A DNA stretch of 64,000 nt from Alphaproteobacteria bacterium (GTDB taxonomy: Bacteria; Pseudomonadota; Alphaproteobacteria; Caulobacterales; Hyphomonadaceae). The notes below the pieces were generated by a model that saw nothing but the letters and a program-made list of their open reading frames with translations, did not search any database and was not told where the DNA came from. The stretch is from contig JAAANZ010000013.1 in assembly GCA_009909065.1 (NCBI GenBank), positions 1 to 64,000 of the forward strand. Direction: 5' to 3'. The position numbers were made by a program, and so were the translations under genes. Positions 52,441-60,662 of the stretch are shown one piece after another (position 1 is the first letter of the stretch; each line of letters begins with the position of its first letter).

Positions 52441-52874
52441 CCGATATCGCGATGATCCTCGACAAGCTGGGGCGCAGGTTGGTCAGTGATGTGGCGCCGC
52501 AACTCGAAGGGACCTATGCCGGCGGGCAGGCCGGGATGGTCGGGCTGATGGCGGTCATGGCCGGTGAGGCCTGGGACGGGGCGGCGGATCGCCTGGTGCG
52601 TGAAATCGACGGGGCGCGCGCCCTTCTCAAAGCTGGCGGCGTTGAGGATGACACCCGGGCCGAGAGCCTTGCCATCAGCGAGTTGACGCAGGTGCGCGAC
52701 CGGCTCATGGGCCAGCTTGTCGCCCTGCAGGCACAGATCGAGACCGACACGAGCGAGACCGCCCGCGCTCTGAACGCGCGGATCTGGGGCTTTTTTCTGG
52801 CCAGCGCCCATGAGCGCATGCCGAGCCCGCCCGACTTCCCCGAACCGGACACCGAGGCCGGCGACCCGGCCTGA
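52437..52874 (+). CDS. Small helical protein of unknown function
   Basis: A 145-residue predominantly helical cytosolic protein: LDKLGRRLVSDVAPQLEGTYAGGQAGMVGLMAVMAGEAWDGAADRLV (shortened here as two segments LDKLGRRLVSDVAPQLEG and GMVGLMAVMAGEAWDGAADR) and the heptad-like TQVRDRLMGQLVALQAQIET. No family recognised. It starts in the stop of the phosphotransferase (ATGA), so it is the third gene of the operon begun at 50269 and presumably works with the kinase-like and lipocalin-like proteins. Confidence 0.75.
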   Translation: MTDIAMILDKLGRRLVSDVAPQLEGTYAGGQAGMVGLMAVMAGEAWDGAADRLVREIDGARALLKAGGVEDDTRAESLAISELTQVRDRLMGQLVALQAQIETDTSETARALNARIWGFFLASAHERMPSPPDFPEPDTEAGDPA

Positions 52875-52910
52875 AGCGGCGCGTTATCCAATGAAATCAG
52901 CGCGCCGCTT
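52874..52910 (+). terminator. Hairpin closing the 50269-52874 operon
   Basis: AAGCGGCGCG (52874-52883) is the reverse complement of CGCGCCGCTT (52901-52910): a 10-bp stem with a 17-base loop beginning at the last base of the operon's final stop codon. Only one T follows, so efficiency is uncertain. Confidence 0.45.
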
Positions 52911-53045
52911 ACAGGCCGAGTTCTGACCCGCTTGCGGACGGCGAACCGGCGCCCGCTTCCCCGGGCGCGCTTCAGGTCGGATTGACTTGACGCGGGCCCG
53001 CCCACGCCACATCTGCGCAGCTGACCCGAACAAGGAGCAAATCCC

Positions 53046-53378
53046 ATGTCCGACACCGTGCAGGCCGCTATCGACGAAGCTGTCAGGAACAATGATGTGG
53101 TCTTGTTCATGAAAGGCACGCCGACCTTTCCGCAATGCGGGTTTTCCTCTGTGGTCGTACAGATTCTCGATGTGATCGGTGCCGATTATGTGGCCACCAA
53201 TGTGCTGGACGACCAGGATGTGCGCGAAGGCATCAAGGTCTATTCCGACTGGCCGACCATCCCGCAGCTCTATGTGAAGGGCGAATTTGTCGGCGGCTGC
53301 GATATCATCCGCGAGATGTATGAAAGCGGCGAGCTGAAAGAGGTCTTCGCCGAGAAGGGCGTGACGCTGGGCGGTTAG
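53046..53378 (+). CDS. grxD: Monothiol glutaredoxin (Grx4/GrxD-type)
   Basis: A 110-residue CGFS monothiol glutaredoxin that carries a [2Fe-2S] cluster with BolA partners and delivers iron-sulfur clusters. [19 protein letters not shown] contains Cys31 in the CGFS motif, and [24 protein letters not shown] is the glutathione-binding/TVP region. Length fits the family. It stands alone; AAGGAGC precedes its ATG. It converges on the DUF2157-like gene. Confidence 0.95.
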   Translation: MSDTVQAAIDEAVRNNDVVLFMKGTPTFPQCGFSSVVVQILDVIGADYVATNVLDDQDVREGIKVYSDWPTIPQLYVKGEFVGGCDIIREMYESGELKEVFAEKGVTLGG

Positions 53379-53451
53379 GTTTCAGGGGGGGTCCCATCAG
53401 GATGAGCGGCTTTGAAAGCACCGAGATGGTGGGGAATGAGAAACGGGTGTT

Positions 53452-54429
53452 TCAGCTTCCCACACGCCGCTCACTGACCATCCAGCGCGCACCCGCGACG
53501 GCGAGAGCAAAGGCGGTGAGCCCGGCGATGAGCAGGGCCCATGGCTGCGCACCGAAAGTCTCGAAATACTGCGTATAGGCGTGGATCGCCAGGAAGACGA
53601 CCGCGCTGACTGACAGGAACCCGCCGCGCGGCTGCGTGGCGATGAGCGCAATAAGCGCGCCGGCCCAGCCGAGACTGAACACCCATTCGGGCATATGGAG
53701 GGCCGACTCGCGCCACTCCCGGGGCGCCCGCCAGCGTCCTTCGCCGCGCGCCCAGTGTTCGCCGATATGATCACCCCAGAGCGAGCCGACCCAGAAGCCG
53801 ATTGATGCCAGAAAGGCCGAGGTGCGTGCCGCGCTGGTCAGCATGGCGCTCCAGGAGTTCGCGATGCGTTGGCGCAGGGCATACAGGAGAGCCGAGAGCG
53901 CCGACAGGATTAGCACGGTCAGGGTCGGCTCGCTGACGAAGATGGCGTATGAAGCATGCCAGTAGGCCGTCCCCGAGCCGAGGACGGCGCCGCCGGCCAG
54001 GACGGCCAAGGCGGACAGGAATGCCGAGCGAAAGCCGACGGCGGCCGCCGCGGTCAGCGCCGCGATGGCCACAGGCGGCCAGTAGACGGACTCCTCGAAT
54101 TCCAGCGCTATCCATCCGGACACACCGATCACGCCCATGAAGGCAAGCCCCTGCCAGAGCACGCGCCAGTCTTCCTGCCGGTCGATCATCTTCAGGCCCG
54201 CGCCGCCACCCAGGGCGAGCAGTGCCAGGACCAGCCCCGTCGCCGCATCCGGCACCAGCGCGATCGCGGCGGCCGCCACGGCCATGGCCCCGCCGAACAG
54301 CAGCAGGTTGACCAGGAGCCCTGCCGATCCGGCGGCGGGCAGGGCCAGCGCTTGCAGCCGCGCCGCCTCAGCCGGCGTCAGTGCGCCGGCCCGCGTCAGG
54401 GCAGTCAGGTCAAGGCGTATCGTGGGCAT
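53452..54429 (-). CDS. DUF2157-like polytopic membrane protein
   Basis: A 325-residue membrane protein with about nine hydrophobic helices after a short N-terminal domain (LTALTRAGALTPAEAARLQALA), the DUF2157 style. Helices include LLVNLLLFGGAMAVAAAAIAL, GLVLALLALGGGAGL, PPVAIAALTAAAAVGF, TLTVLILSALSALLYALRQ and ALLIAGLTAFALAVAGARW. The loop HIGEHWARGEGRWRAPREW is long and basic/aromatic. Function unknown. It has a separate promoter region upstream (54430-54637), next to the decayed rimO fragment. Confidence 0.75.
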   Translation of the reverse strand: MPTIRLDLTALTRAGALTPAEAARLQALALPAAGSAGLLVNLLLFGGAMAVAAAAIALVPDAATGLVLALLALGGGAGLKMIDRQEDWRVLWQGLAFMGVIGVSGWIALEFEESVYWPPVAIAALTAAAAVGFRSAFLSALAVLAGGAVLGSGTAYWHASYAIFVSEPTLTVLILSALSALLYALRQRIANSWSAMLTSAARTSAFLASIGFWVGSLWGDHIGEHWARGEGRWRAPREWRESALHMPEWVFSLGWAGALIALIATQPRGGFLSVSAVVFLAIHAYTQYFETFGAQPWALLIAGLTAFALAVAGARWMVSERRVGS

Positions 54430-54637
54430 GACGGGCTCCCAGTTTGTGATTGATTACTCACTTATACGGTTTGGCGCGGCTGTGCAAGCCTAACACACCG
54501 CCGCGGGGTGAGTTTGACACAAGGGCAGTTGTATGGCCCGCCCCATAGCCGACGCATCGGGCCATGACGCGGAACGTGCGAATGTCTCTCTCCACTCGCC
54601 GCCTTGCCCGCGCGCGCCAGAGGATACACGCCGCGCC

Positions 54638-54783
54638 ATGCCTGTTACGCTGCCAGCGGCGCCGCGAGTCGGCATCGTTTCGCTCGGTTGCCCGAAGGCA
54701 CTGGTCGTTTCCGAACGCATCATCACGCGGCTGCGGGCGAAGGGTTCTGAGGTCAGCCCGGACCATGGCGATGCCGATATCAC
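54638..54783 (+). pseudogene. rimO: Truncated 5' fragment of rimO (ribosomal S12 methylthiotransferase)
   Basis: From the ATG at 54638 the frame encodes [19 protein letters not shown] followed by [22 protein letters not shown] and DHGDADI. This matches the first ~48 residues of RimO (normally ...[29 protein letters not shown]), including the first cluster Cys, but with changes such as Val for Asp and Ser for Tyr. Homology stops at the point where the formyltransferase stop codon (54780-54782) lies on the other strand. About nine tenths of a normal RimO is missing, so it cannot work. An intact copy probably exists elsewhere. Confidence 0.75.
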
Positions 54784-55571
54784 CAAACGCCGCGGCGCAG
54801 TCCGGCCCAGAGATAACTCCACAGCGTCGGCCCGAAATAAAGTCCGTCCTCCATGTCGTCACGGCGATAGGGCCTGAGCTGGCCGTTCAGCGCTTCGCCC
54901 ATGACCCGCACAACGGCCTCGCGGGACTGGGCCGCCATCAGCCAGAGATAGGTATGGAAATTGTCGCGCTTGCCGGGCCTGACCTGTACCTGCGCGAGGA
55001 TGTCACCGGTATCGATCCCGGAATCGACGAGGTGAAGCGTGGTGCCGAAATGCTGCGGCTCGCCCCGGGCGAGCGCGTGATAGCCGCCGTGGATGCCGCG
55101 ATAGCCCGGCGTGATTCCGGAGTGGTAATTGATAAAGGGCGCATCAATACATGAAAGCGTCCGATTGCCGATCATCCGTGTGCCGACAATATAGACGGCC
55201 CTGGGTGCCAGTGCCTGAAGGGCCTCCCGGCCGGCTTCGCTGTTGACCGACGCCACGTGCAGGATGACCTGATCGGCGGAAGGCTCGGGCTTCAGGTCGT
55301 ATTCGGCGATGAGTTCCGGCACGCGCGCGCGCGACAGCGGCTTGGTGGCCCTGGCCAGCATCATCTGCCCCCATTGGCCGACAACCCTGACAGGCCCGAG
55401 GCGTTTCAGCCGCCGGCGCCAGAAACGCCCCGCCGGTTCGTCTTCCTCGACAAGGACCGGGAATTCGCCATAGGCTTCCCGCAACGCATTGATCGTGATC
55501 CATGCATGCGGCCCGCCGGCGGTTATCGCGGCTAGTCCGGAGGTCTCGCGAGCGGGGCCTGAAGCGTCCAT
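54780..55571 (-). CDS. Formyltransferase-family protein
   Basis: A 263-residue protein of the formyl-THF-dependent formyltransferase fold (as in methionyl-tRNA or sugar formyltransferases). The catalytic Asn-His-Asp set is in [20 protein letters not shown] (Asn, His) and [14 protein letters not shown] (Asp). It lacks a recognisable C-terminal tRNA-binding domain. The early [20 protein letters not shown] resembles the open sheet. The acceptor is unknown; a nucleotide-sugar amino group, as in cell-surface glycan formylation, is a reasonable guess given the nearby glmM and MBOAT genes. ATG at 55571; its end adjoins a decayed rimO fragment. Confidence 0.82.
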   Translation of the reverse strand: MDASGPARETSGLAAITAGGPHAWITINALREAYGEFPVLVEEDEPAGRFWRRRLKRLGPVRVVGQWGQMMLARATKPLSRARVPELIAEYDLKPEPSADQVILHVASVNSEAGREALQALAPRAVYIVGTRMIGNRTLSCIDAPFINYHSGITPGYRGIHGGYHALARGEPQHFGTTLHLVDSGIDTGDILAQVQVRPGKRDNFHTYLWLMAAQSREAVVRVMGEALNGQLRPYRRDDMEDGLYFGPTLWSYLWAGLRRGVW

Positions 55572-55603
55572 AAGGGCAACCAAGCACAAAGCCGGCCGCT
55601 GGC

Positions 55604-56944
55604 CTAGCGCTGGCTGGCCGACTCGATCGCTGTCACGACCTTGTGAAGGGCGGCATCGAGCGCCTCGGTATCCGTGGCTTCCGCCATCACCCGGATCAAG
55701 GGTTCCGTGCCCGACTTGCGCACGAAGACGCGTCCGGTGTTCCCCAGACCATACGAGGCCGTCCTGATGGCGTTCTGAACGCTGGCCGTTTCCAGGGGGT
55801 CGCCATTGTCATAGCGAATATTGACGAGTTTCTGAGGCACAGCCTCGAAAACGCGCGAGACTTGCGAGAAGGGGCGCGCGTCTTTGCGGGCGATGCGCAG
55901 CACCTCCAGCGCGGCCATCAGCCCGTCTCCCGTGGTCGTTGCGTCCAGCATGACCAGGTGGCCTGACTGTTCGCCGCCGAGATTGTAGCCGGCCTCACGC
56001 ATGGCCTGCACGACATGCCTGTCGCCGACCCGGGTGCGCTCAAGCTTGAGACCGAGCCCGGAGAGGTGGTGTTCCAGTCCGAGATTGGACATCACAGTGG
56101 CCGCAACGCCGCCCCCCTTCAGACGGCCGCTGCGATGCCAGTCTGTGGCAATCAGGGCGATGAGCTGGTCGCCATCCACGATACGTCCGCTCTCATCCAC
56201 CATGACCAGTCGATCCGCGTCACCGTCAAAGGCAATGCCCGCATAGGCTTGCGAAGCGACCACCCGTTCGGCGAGCGCCTCGGGGTGGGTCGCACCGCAG
56301 CCGGCATTGATATTGACCCCGTCCGGATTCAGGCCAAGCGTCTCGATGCGCGCACCCAGTTGCTCCAGCCATCCGCGCGCGCGCGGCGATGCGGCGCCAT
56401 GGGCGCAATCGACCACGATTCTGAGCCCCTCGAGCGCGTCTGCCGTTGCGGCCGCCTGCAGGGCTTTCTCGTAGAAGCGCGAACCCGACATGCGATCAAG
56501 ACGACCCAGGCGGCCGGCCGGTGCCGAGCCGCGGCCCGCCTCATCCATCGCCGCCTCGATCGAGGCCTGTGCCGCGTCGGGCAGTTTGAAACCGTCCGCG
56601 CCGAACAGTTTCACGCCATTATCTGTATACGGATTATGGGATGCGGTCACCATGATGCCGAGCGCTGCGCCGCGGCCTTTTGTTTCCGCCGCGACGCCCG
56701 GCGTCGTTTCGACGCCGAGATCACGGACCTCGAGCCCCATCGCCGTGCCGGTGGCGGCCAGCATGGCGCTCATCCAGTCCGAGGATGCGCGTGTGTCACG
56801 GCCGATCACGATGGCAGGCTCGTCCGGCGCATCCGCGATCACCCATTCGCTCGCCGCGCGTCCCAGTGCCGTCACACCTTCCGGTGTGAGTGGTGGCTTG
56901 CCGACGGGTCCCCTGATCCCGTCCGTCCCGAAATACTTGCCCAT
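55604..56944 (-). CDS. glmM: Phosphoglucosamine mutase
   Basis: A 446-residue cytosolic mutase converting glucosamine-6-phosphate to glucosamine-1-phosphate for UDP-GlcNAc, hence peptidoglycan and LPS. The phospho-Ser is in TASHNPYTDNGVKLFG; FDGDADRLVMVDESG is the metal loop, GGEQSGHLVM the sugar-binding segment, and KSGTEPLIRVM the phosphate-binding site. The start MGKYFGTDGIRG is canonical and confirms the ATG at 56944. It lies upstream of the formyltransferase gene in the same direction. Confidence 0.97.
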   Translation of the reverse strand: MGKYFGTDGIRGPVGKPPLTPEGVTALGRAASEWVIADAPDEPAIVIGRDTRASSDWMSAMLAATGTAMGLEVRDLGVETTPGVAAETKGRGAALGIMVTASHNPYTDNGVKLFGADGFKLPDAAQASIEAAMDEAGRGSAPAGRLGRLDRMSGSRFYEKALQAAATADALEGLRIVVDCAHGAASPRARGWLEQLGARIETLGLNPDGVNINAGCGATHPEALAERVVASQAYAGIAFDGDADRLVMVDESGRIVDGDQLIALIATDWHRSGRLKGGGVAATVMSNLGLEHHLSGLGLKLERTRVGDRHVVQAMREAGYNLGGEQSGHLVMLDATTTGDGLMAALEVLRIARKDARPFSQVSRVFEAVPQKLVNIRYDNGDPLETASVQNAIRTASYGLGNTGRVFVRKSGTEPLIRVMAEATDTEALDAALHKVVTAIESASQR

Positions 56945-56953
56945 AGGCTCCCC

Positions 56954-57418
56954 TTATTCACCGGCGCAGGCCGATTTCCACATCTGCCCGGGCGGTTGAA
57001 CAACGCCCTTGGAGGGGGTTGTTTCGAATGCGTCCAGAGTCAAGGCCGGGCCGCCGGTCAACGGGTTGAAGGGGGGCGGGTCGGCGGGCAGCCCCGCGCC
57101 GGCGGGCAGGATCATCAGTTCGGCTTGCGGTGCGTTCAGGTCGCGCCAGGATGTCGCAAGCGCGCTGCGCAGTTGAGGCGTGCCGACCGGGTCGAGCGCG
57201 ATGACCGTCCCGTCGCCATCGCCGCTCACCAGGAAAGCCCCGCGGGCGCGCGCCGCGTTCGGTTCGGCGCAGAGAATGACCGGCGCGGCCAGGTGGACAC
57301 CGGTCACCGAGTCGAGGGAACCGAGACTGTCCACGACGGGGGGGCGTGCGTCTGGCGTGGCGTCGAAGGCGGTGTCGCGCGTGGCATCGATAACGACGAG
57401 GATCTGCCGGTCCGTCAT
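56954..57418 (-). CDS. Hypothetical protein between glmM and the MBOAT gene
   Basis: A 154-residue Asp/Ala/Pro-rich protein with no signal peptide. It begins MTDRQILVVIDATRDTAFDA and contains SLDSVTGVHLAAPVILCAEP, RGAFLVSGDGDGTVIAL and a Pro-rich stretch ADPPPFNPLTGGPALTLD, ending QMWKSACAGE. The initial strand with a DAT turn hints at an alpha/beta nucleotide-like fold, but I cannot name a family. Nine bases separate it from glmM and 18 from the MBOAT gene, all on the same strand, so it is likely part of a glycan-related operon. Confidence 0.65.
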   Translation of the reverse strand: MTDRQILVVIDATRDTAFDATPDARPPVVDSLGSLDSVTGVHLAAPVILCAEPNAARARGAFLVSGDGDGTVIALDPVGTPQLRSALATSWRDLNAPQAELMILPAGAGLPADPPPFNPLTGGPALTLDAFETTPSKGVVQPPGQMWKSACAGE

Positions 57419-57436
57419 GACATCACTATTCCGCGC

Positions 57437-58864
57437 TCAGAACCGGAAGTAAACAAAGGGGGCCGCTTCGAGGGGATAAAGGGCGAGCAGAAGCGCGGTG
57501 AGCGCGCCGAGGCCCGCCCACCATATGGCCGGCTCGCGAAGGACGGGCGCGCGCGACAGGCGTGAAAGTCCCGACCGGCCCATCGCCGCGTCAAGTGCGA
57601 TCAGCAAGGGCACGCCCCAGACAAACCATGGCAGGGTTTCCGGCCCCGCGACCCGCAGGCCGGTGAAGGCGGCCCAGATGGTGACCATGTCACCGAAGTC
57701 TTCGGCGCGAAACGGAACCCAGGACAGGAGGATGAAGCACTGGGTGGCGATCAGGGCCAGGGCCGCACCGATGCGCCGGCCGCCGGCGATGAATACGGCC
57801 CGGTGAAAGGCCAGCGCCGCCCCGTGCAGCGCGCCCCAGGCGATGAATGTCCAGGCTGCGCCATGCCAGAGCCCGCCCAGAACCATCGTGACCATCAGAT
57901 TGCGATAGGTCATCCATTGGCCGGCGCGGTTGCCACCCAGCGGGATATAGAGATAGTCGCGCAGCCAGGTGGACAGTGAAATGTGCCAGCGGCGCCAGAA
58001 CTCGGTGACCGACAGCGCCGAATAGGGATAGTCGAAATTCTTCGGGATATAATAGCCGAACCAGCGCGCCACGCCGATGGCCATGAGCGAATAGCCGGCA
58101 AAGTCGAAATAGATCTGCCCTGCAAAGGCGAGGGTGGCCGCGATCAATGCGCTGTTGGACCAGGCCTCAAGGTTCGCGTCGCCGGGCGCAAGCGCATCGC
58201 CATAAACCGGATCGACAAAGGGGGCGAGATTGTCGGCAATGCCCGCCTTGTAGGCAAAGCCGATGAGAAAGGCGCGCCCGCCCGAGGCGATCAGCGCGCC
58301 GGACAGGCGCTTGGTCTTTTCCATCTGCGGAAAGAAACTCGCCGCGCGCACGATCGGCCCGGCGACGAGCTGCGGGAAGAAGGCGATATAAAGCGCGACC
58401 CGGCGCAGGCGTTTCTCGGCCGGGATATGGCCGCGCGCGGTGTCTACGACATAGGAAATGGCTTGGAAGATATAGAAGGAAATCCCGACCGGCAGCAGGA
58501 TGTTGATTACCGGGAAGGAGGCTTTCAGTCCCATGGCCCCCAGGGCCGCCGCCGTGCTTTCGGTGAAAAAGCCGAAATACTTGAACACGGCCAGCACGGT
58601 CAGGTTGATGACGATCGCTGCCGTCAGCCAGAAGCGCCGCACCGGGTGGGCCTTCGGGAAATGGCTCGCCCGGATCGCGACCCACCAGCTCACGCCGATC
58701 ACCAGTCCGATCAGGAACAGGAACCGCCAGTCCCACCAGCCATAGAAGATGGCCGACGCGGCGAGCAAGAGGCCCAGCCGCGATTCCCGGCCCTTGAGGA
58801 CAAACCAATAGGTCAGGAAAAGCGGCGCGAGGAAGGCGAGAAAGACCGGCTCGGTGAAGATCAT
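57437..58864 (-). CDS. MBOAT-family O-acyltransferase (AlgI-like)
   Basis: A 475-residue polytopic membrane O-acyltransferase, with about ten helices. GNLMVTMVLGG is not literal here: the segment is NLMVTMVLGGLWHGAAWTFIAWG, whose LWHG carries the invariant catalytic His. The N-terminus FTEPVFLAFLAPLFLTYWFVL and VTEFWRRWHISLSTWLRDYLYIPLGG match AlgI/DltB relatives that acetylate extracellular polysaccharides. Its start overlaps the stop of the SGNH-like gene (ATGA). Acceptor is unknown; a surface glycan or lipid is likely. Confidence 0.92.
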   Translation of the reverse strand: MIFTEPVFLAFLAPLFLTYWFVLKGRESRLGLLLAASAIFYGWWDWRFLFLIGLVIGVSWWVAIRASHFPKAHPVRRFWLTAAIVINLTVLAVFKYFGFFTESTAAALGAMGLKASFPVINILLPVGISFYIFQAISYVVDTARGHIPAEKRLRRVALYIAFFPQLVAGPIVRAASFFPQMEKTKRLSGALIASGGRAFLIGFAYKAGIADNLAPFVDPVYGDALAPGDANLEAWSNSALIAATLAFAGQIYFDFAGYSLMAIGVARWFGYYIPKNFDYPYSALSVTEFWRRWHISLSTWLRDYLYIPLGGNRAGQWMTYRNLMVTMVLGGLWHGAAWTFIAWGALHGAALAFHRAVFIAGGRRIGAALALIATQCFILLSWVPFRAEDFGDMVTIWAAFTGLRVAGPETLPWFVWGVPLLIALDAAMGRSGLSRLSRAPVLREPAIWWAGLGALTALLLALYPLEAAPFVYFRF

Positions 58865-59970
58865 GGCGGGCCCGTGCCCCCGTCTTGACCGGCTGGCCCG
58901 GGCGACAGGAGGCCGCTTTCCGCCAGCCTCGCCGCGAGCCAGCTCGTATACACTGCGGCGCCGGGATCGAGCAGGTGCGCGGCGTCGAACCAGACCTCTG
59001 CATCCAGGGCGCGCAGCAAGGCCGCATCCTGCGGGGCAAAACAGGCAGAGCCGTCAAGCTCGGCATCACACAGCCCGCTGACATAGGCGCGCCGGGCCGG
59101 ATCGATCACGGGCGGGAAATAATAGCCCACGGTCCTGACGCCGCGTTCTTCGAGCCGGGTGCGCCATGCCAGGCGATAGGCGCGCGCCCAGTCCGGGGCG
59201 GATCGCTCCCGGGCCTCGGGGCGCGCGGAAAGACCGATGGCGCGATCCATGAGGTCAATCTCCTCGCGCGGTTCGGTCTGGGGGTCATAGCCGTCAAGAC
59301 GGCCGGCCGCCTCTGCGCGTTCGCCGCGCGCAGCCAGCCCGACATTCAGGAGATTGAGGCCGGAATGGGCCGCCAGGAACGCGCCATCCTTCACACAGCC
59401 GGTCATGCCCTGGCAGGCGCCTCCGAGTAGGCCGCGCGCCGTCCAGAACGAAACCTTCGGACCGAACTGTTCGATCCCGCGCACCGAGAATTTCGAATTG
59501 CCGAAGAATTGGGCGACGCGAAGGTCGAAATCGCGGGCGACCTCGATGAAGACGATATCGGGAACGCGCCCGGAGCGGTCCATGAATTGCTCGAGATGGG
59601 CCGCGCGTTCCATCATCGAAGCGGCTTCGAGACTGAGATTGATGACGCGATGGGGATGTCCGCGCGCCTTGAGCTGGCGTGTCAGCCGCGCATCATCAAT
59701 CGCATTGCGCGAATAGCTGGCGCCAGCGAACAGGATCAAGGGTGTGTCCTCGTCTTGTGCTGCCGCGACCGCGGCATTGACCACCCGGTCAAAATCCGTC
59801 GTGCGCCCGACACCGAGCCCGCCGAGGGCAAGGCGAAGGAGCAGGGCCGTTGCCACGAGGCCGGTGAGAAACGCCGCGGATACGCCTGCCAGCCCGCCGC
59901 GGGCCGGCACGCGCGCGAGGTGGACGCCGAAAAGGGCCAGCAGCGCAAGCGCCAGGAAAATCGGATGCAT
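58861..59970 (-). CDS. SGNH-hydrolase-like partner of the MBOAT acyltransferase (AlgX/DltD-like)
   Basis: A 369-residue protein. N-terminal hydrophobic helices (MHPIFLALALLALFGVHLAR and LVATALLLRLALGGLG) anchor an extracellular domain. LILFAGASYSRNAIDDARL carries a Ser in a GASxSR context as in SGNH hydrolases, and VWFDAAHLLDPGAAVYTSWLA supplies the D-x-x-H catalytic pair. MBOAT enzymes commonly act with such a periplasmic SGNH-like protein that transfers the acetyl group to the polysaccharide. GGAGGGG precedes the ATG at 59970. It is the first gene of the pair, coupled by a four-base overlap to the MBOAT gene. Confidence 0.8.
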   Translation of the reverse strand: MHPIFLALALLALFGVHLARVPARGGLAGVSAAFLTGLVATALLLRLALGGLGVGRTTDFDRVVNAAVAAAQDEDTPLILFAGASYSRNAIDDARLTRQLKARGHPHRVINLSLEAASMMERAAHLEQFMDRSGRVPDIVFIEVARDFDLRVAQFFGNSKFSVRGIEQFGPKVSFWTARGLLGGACQGMTGCVKDGAFLAAHSGLNLLNVGLAARGERAEAAGRLDGYDPQTEPREEIDLMDRAIGLSARPEARERSAPDWARAYRLAWRTRLEERGVRTVGYYFPPVIDPARRAYVSGLCDAELDGSACFAPQDAALLRALDAEVWFDAAHLLDPGAAVYTSWLAARLAESGLLSPGPAGQDGGTGPP

Positions 59971-60094
59971 TCAGCTTGCCCCTCCGCTCGGCCGGATGTG
60001 TCCTGATGGATCACGCCCTGGCCGTCAGTGCTATTCGCCTGCAGATAAAGCAAGTGCCTTGCCAAATCGCTTCATGGGCGAAACAGCTGGGGCT

Positions 60095-60586
60095 TTACCA
60101 GAGCCCTTCTCCTGGCGCTGCGGCATGGGCGAGCCGGGTCAGCAGGTCACTGAGCTGGGCGCGCTCATGCTCGGTCAAGGGCGCGAGCAGGGCCTGTTCA
60201 TGCCGGCGGGCAATCGGAATGATCGCCTGATAGGTCCGCAATCCGTCAGCCGTGAGGAAGAGGCGGGAGGCGCGCGCGTCACGCGCATCTGTCTCGCGGC
60301 GCAGATGCCCCGCCGTCTCGAGCGCAGCGATGGCGCGGCTGACGGCGACCTTGTCCATGGCCGTGCGCTCGGCCAGCTCGCGCGCGGTCAGTCCGGGCGT
60401 CTCACCGAGCACCGCCATGCAGCGCCATTGCCAGATGTTCAGACCGAAGGCGCGGTCATAATCCGCCGCAATCGCCCGAGAGACCGTATTGGACAGCACG
60501 GACAGGCGATAGGGCAGGAAATCGCCGAGGCTGAGCTTTTCGGGCCCGCCCGCAACCGGGTCATCACTGGGTTTGCTGTCGCTCAT
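60095..60586 (-). CDS. MarR-family transcriptional regulator
   Basis: A 163-residue MarR-like winged-helix repressor. The DNA-binding region LAVLGETPGLTARELAERTAMDKVAVSRAIAALE is shown as two parts: GETPGLTARELAERTAMDK and VAVSRAIAALETAGHLRRE; the wing has DARDARASRLFLTADGLR. It is divergent from hppD, so it probably controls that operon in response to tyrosine or homogentisate-type ligands, as HpdR/HmgR-like regulators do. The ATG at 60586 (MSDSKPSDD) fits the family; a much longer open frame upstream is not likely. Confidence 0.9.
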   Translation of the reverse strand: MSDSKPSDDPVAGGPEKLSLGDFLPYRLSVLSNTVSRAIAADYDRAFGLNIWQWRCMAVLGETPGLTARELAERTAMDKVAVSRAIAALETAGHLRRETDARDARASRLFLTADGLRTYQAIIPIARRHEQALLAPLTEHERAQLSDLLTRLAHAAAPGEGLW

Positions 60587-60620
60587 CTCTGTCACTTCGC
60601 TGTTGATGCCAGCCGGGTGA

Positions 60621-60640
60621 TTGGTTACATATGAAACTAA
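60621..60640. promoter_or_regulatory. Probable MarR operator upstream of hppD
   Basis: TTGGTTACATATGAAACTAA is a 20-bp near-palindrome centred on CATATG; eight of ten base pairs match. It lies between the divergent MarR gene and hppD, 22 bases before the hppD start codon and 34 bases before the MarR start codon, a typical MarR position. Binding is an inference. Confidence 0.55.
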
Positions 60641-60662
60641 TTCATTCGCACGGAGAGACGCA

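Noticed and set aside
54533-54877. A 114-codon open frame spanning the rimO fragment
   Set aside because: Only residues after the internal ATG at 54638 resemble RimO; upstream and downstream parts have no homology, so I call a pseudogene fragment rather than a gene.
56015-57565. A 516-codon open frame opposite glmM
   Set aside because: glmM and its neighbour explain the region; the frame shows only GC-rich low-complexity residues.
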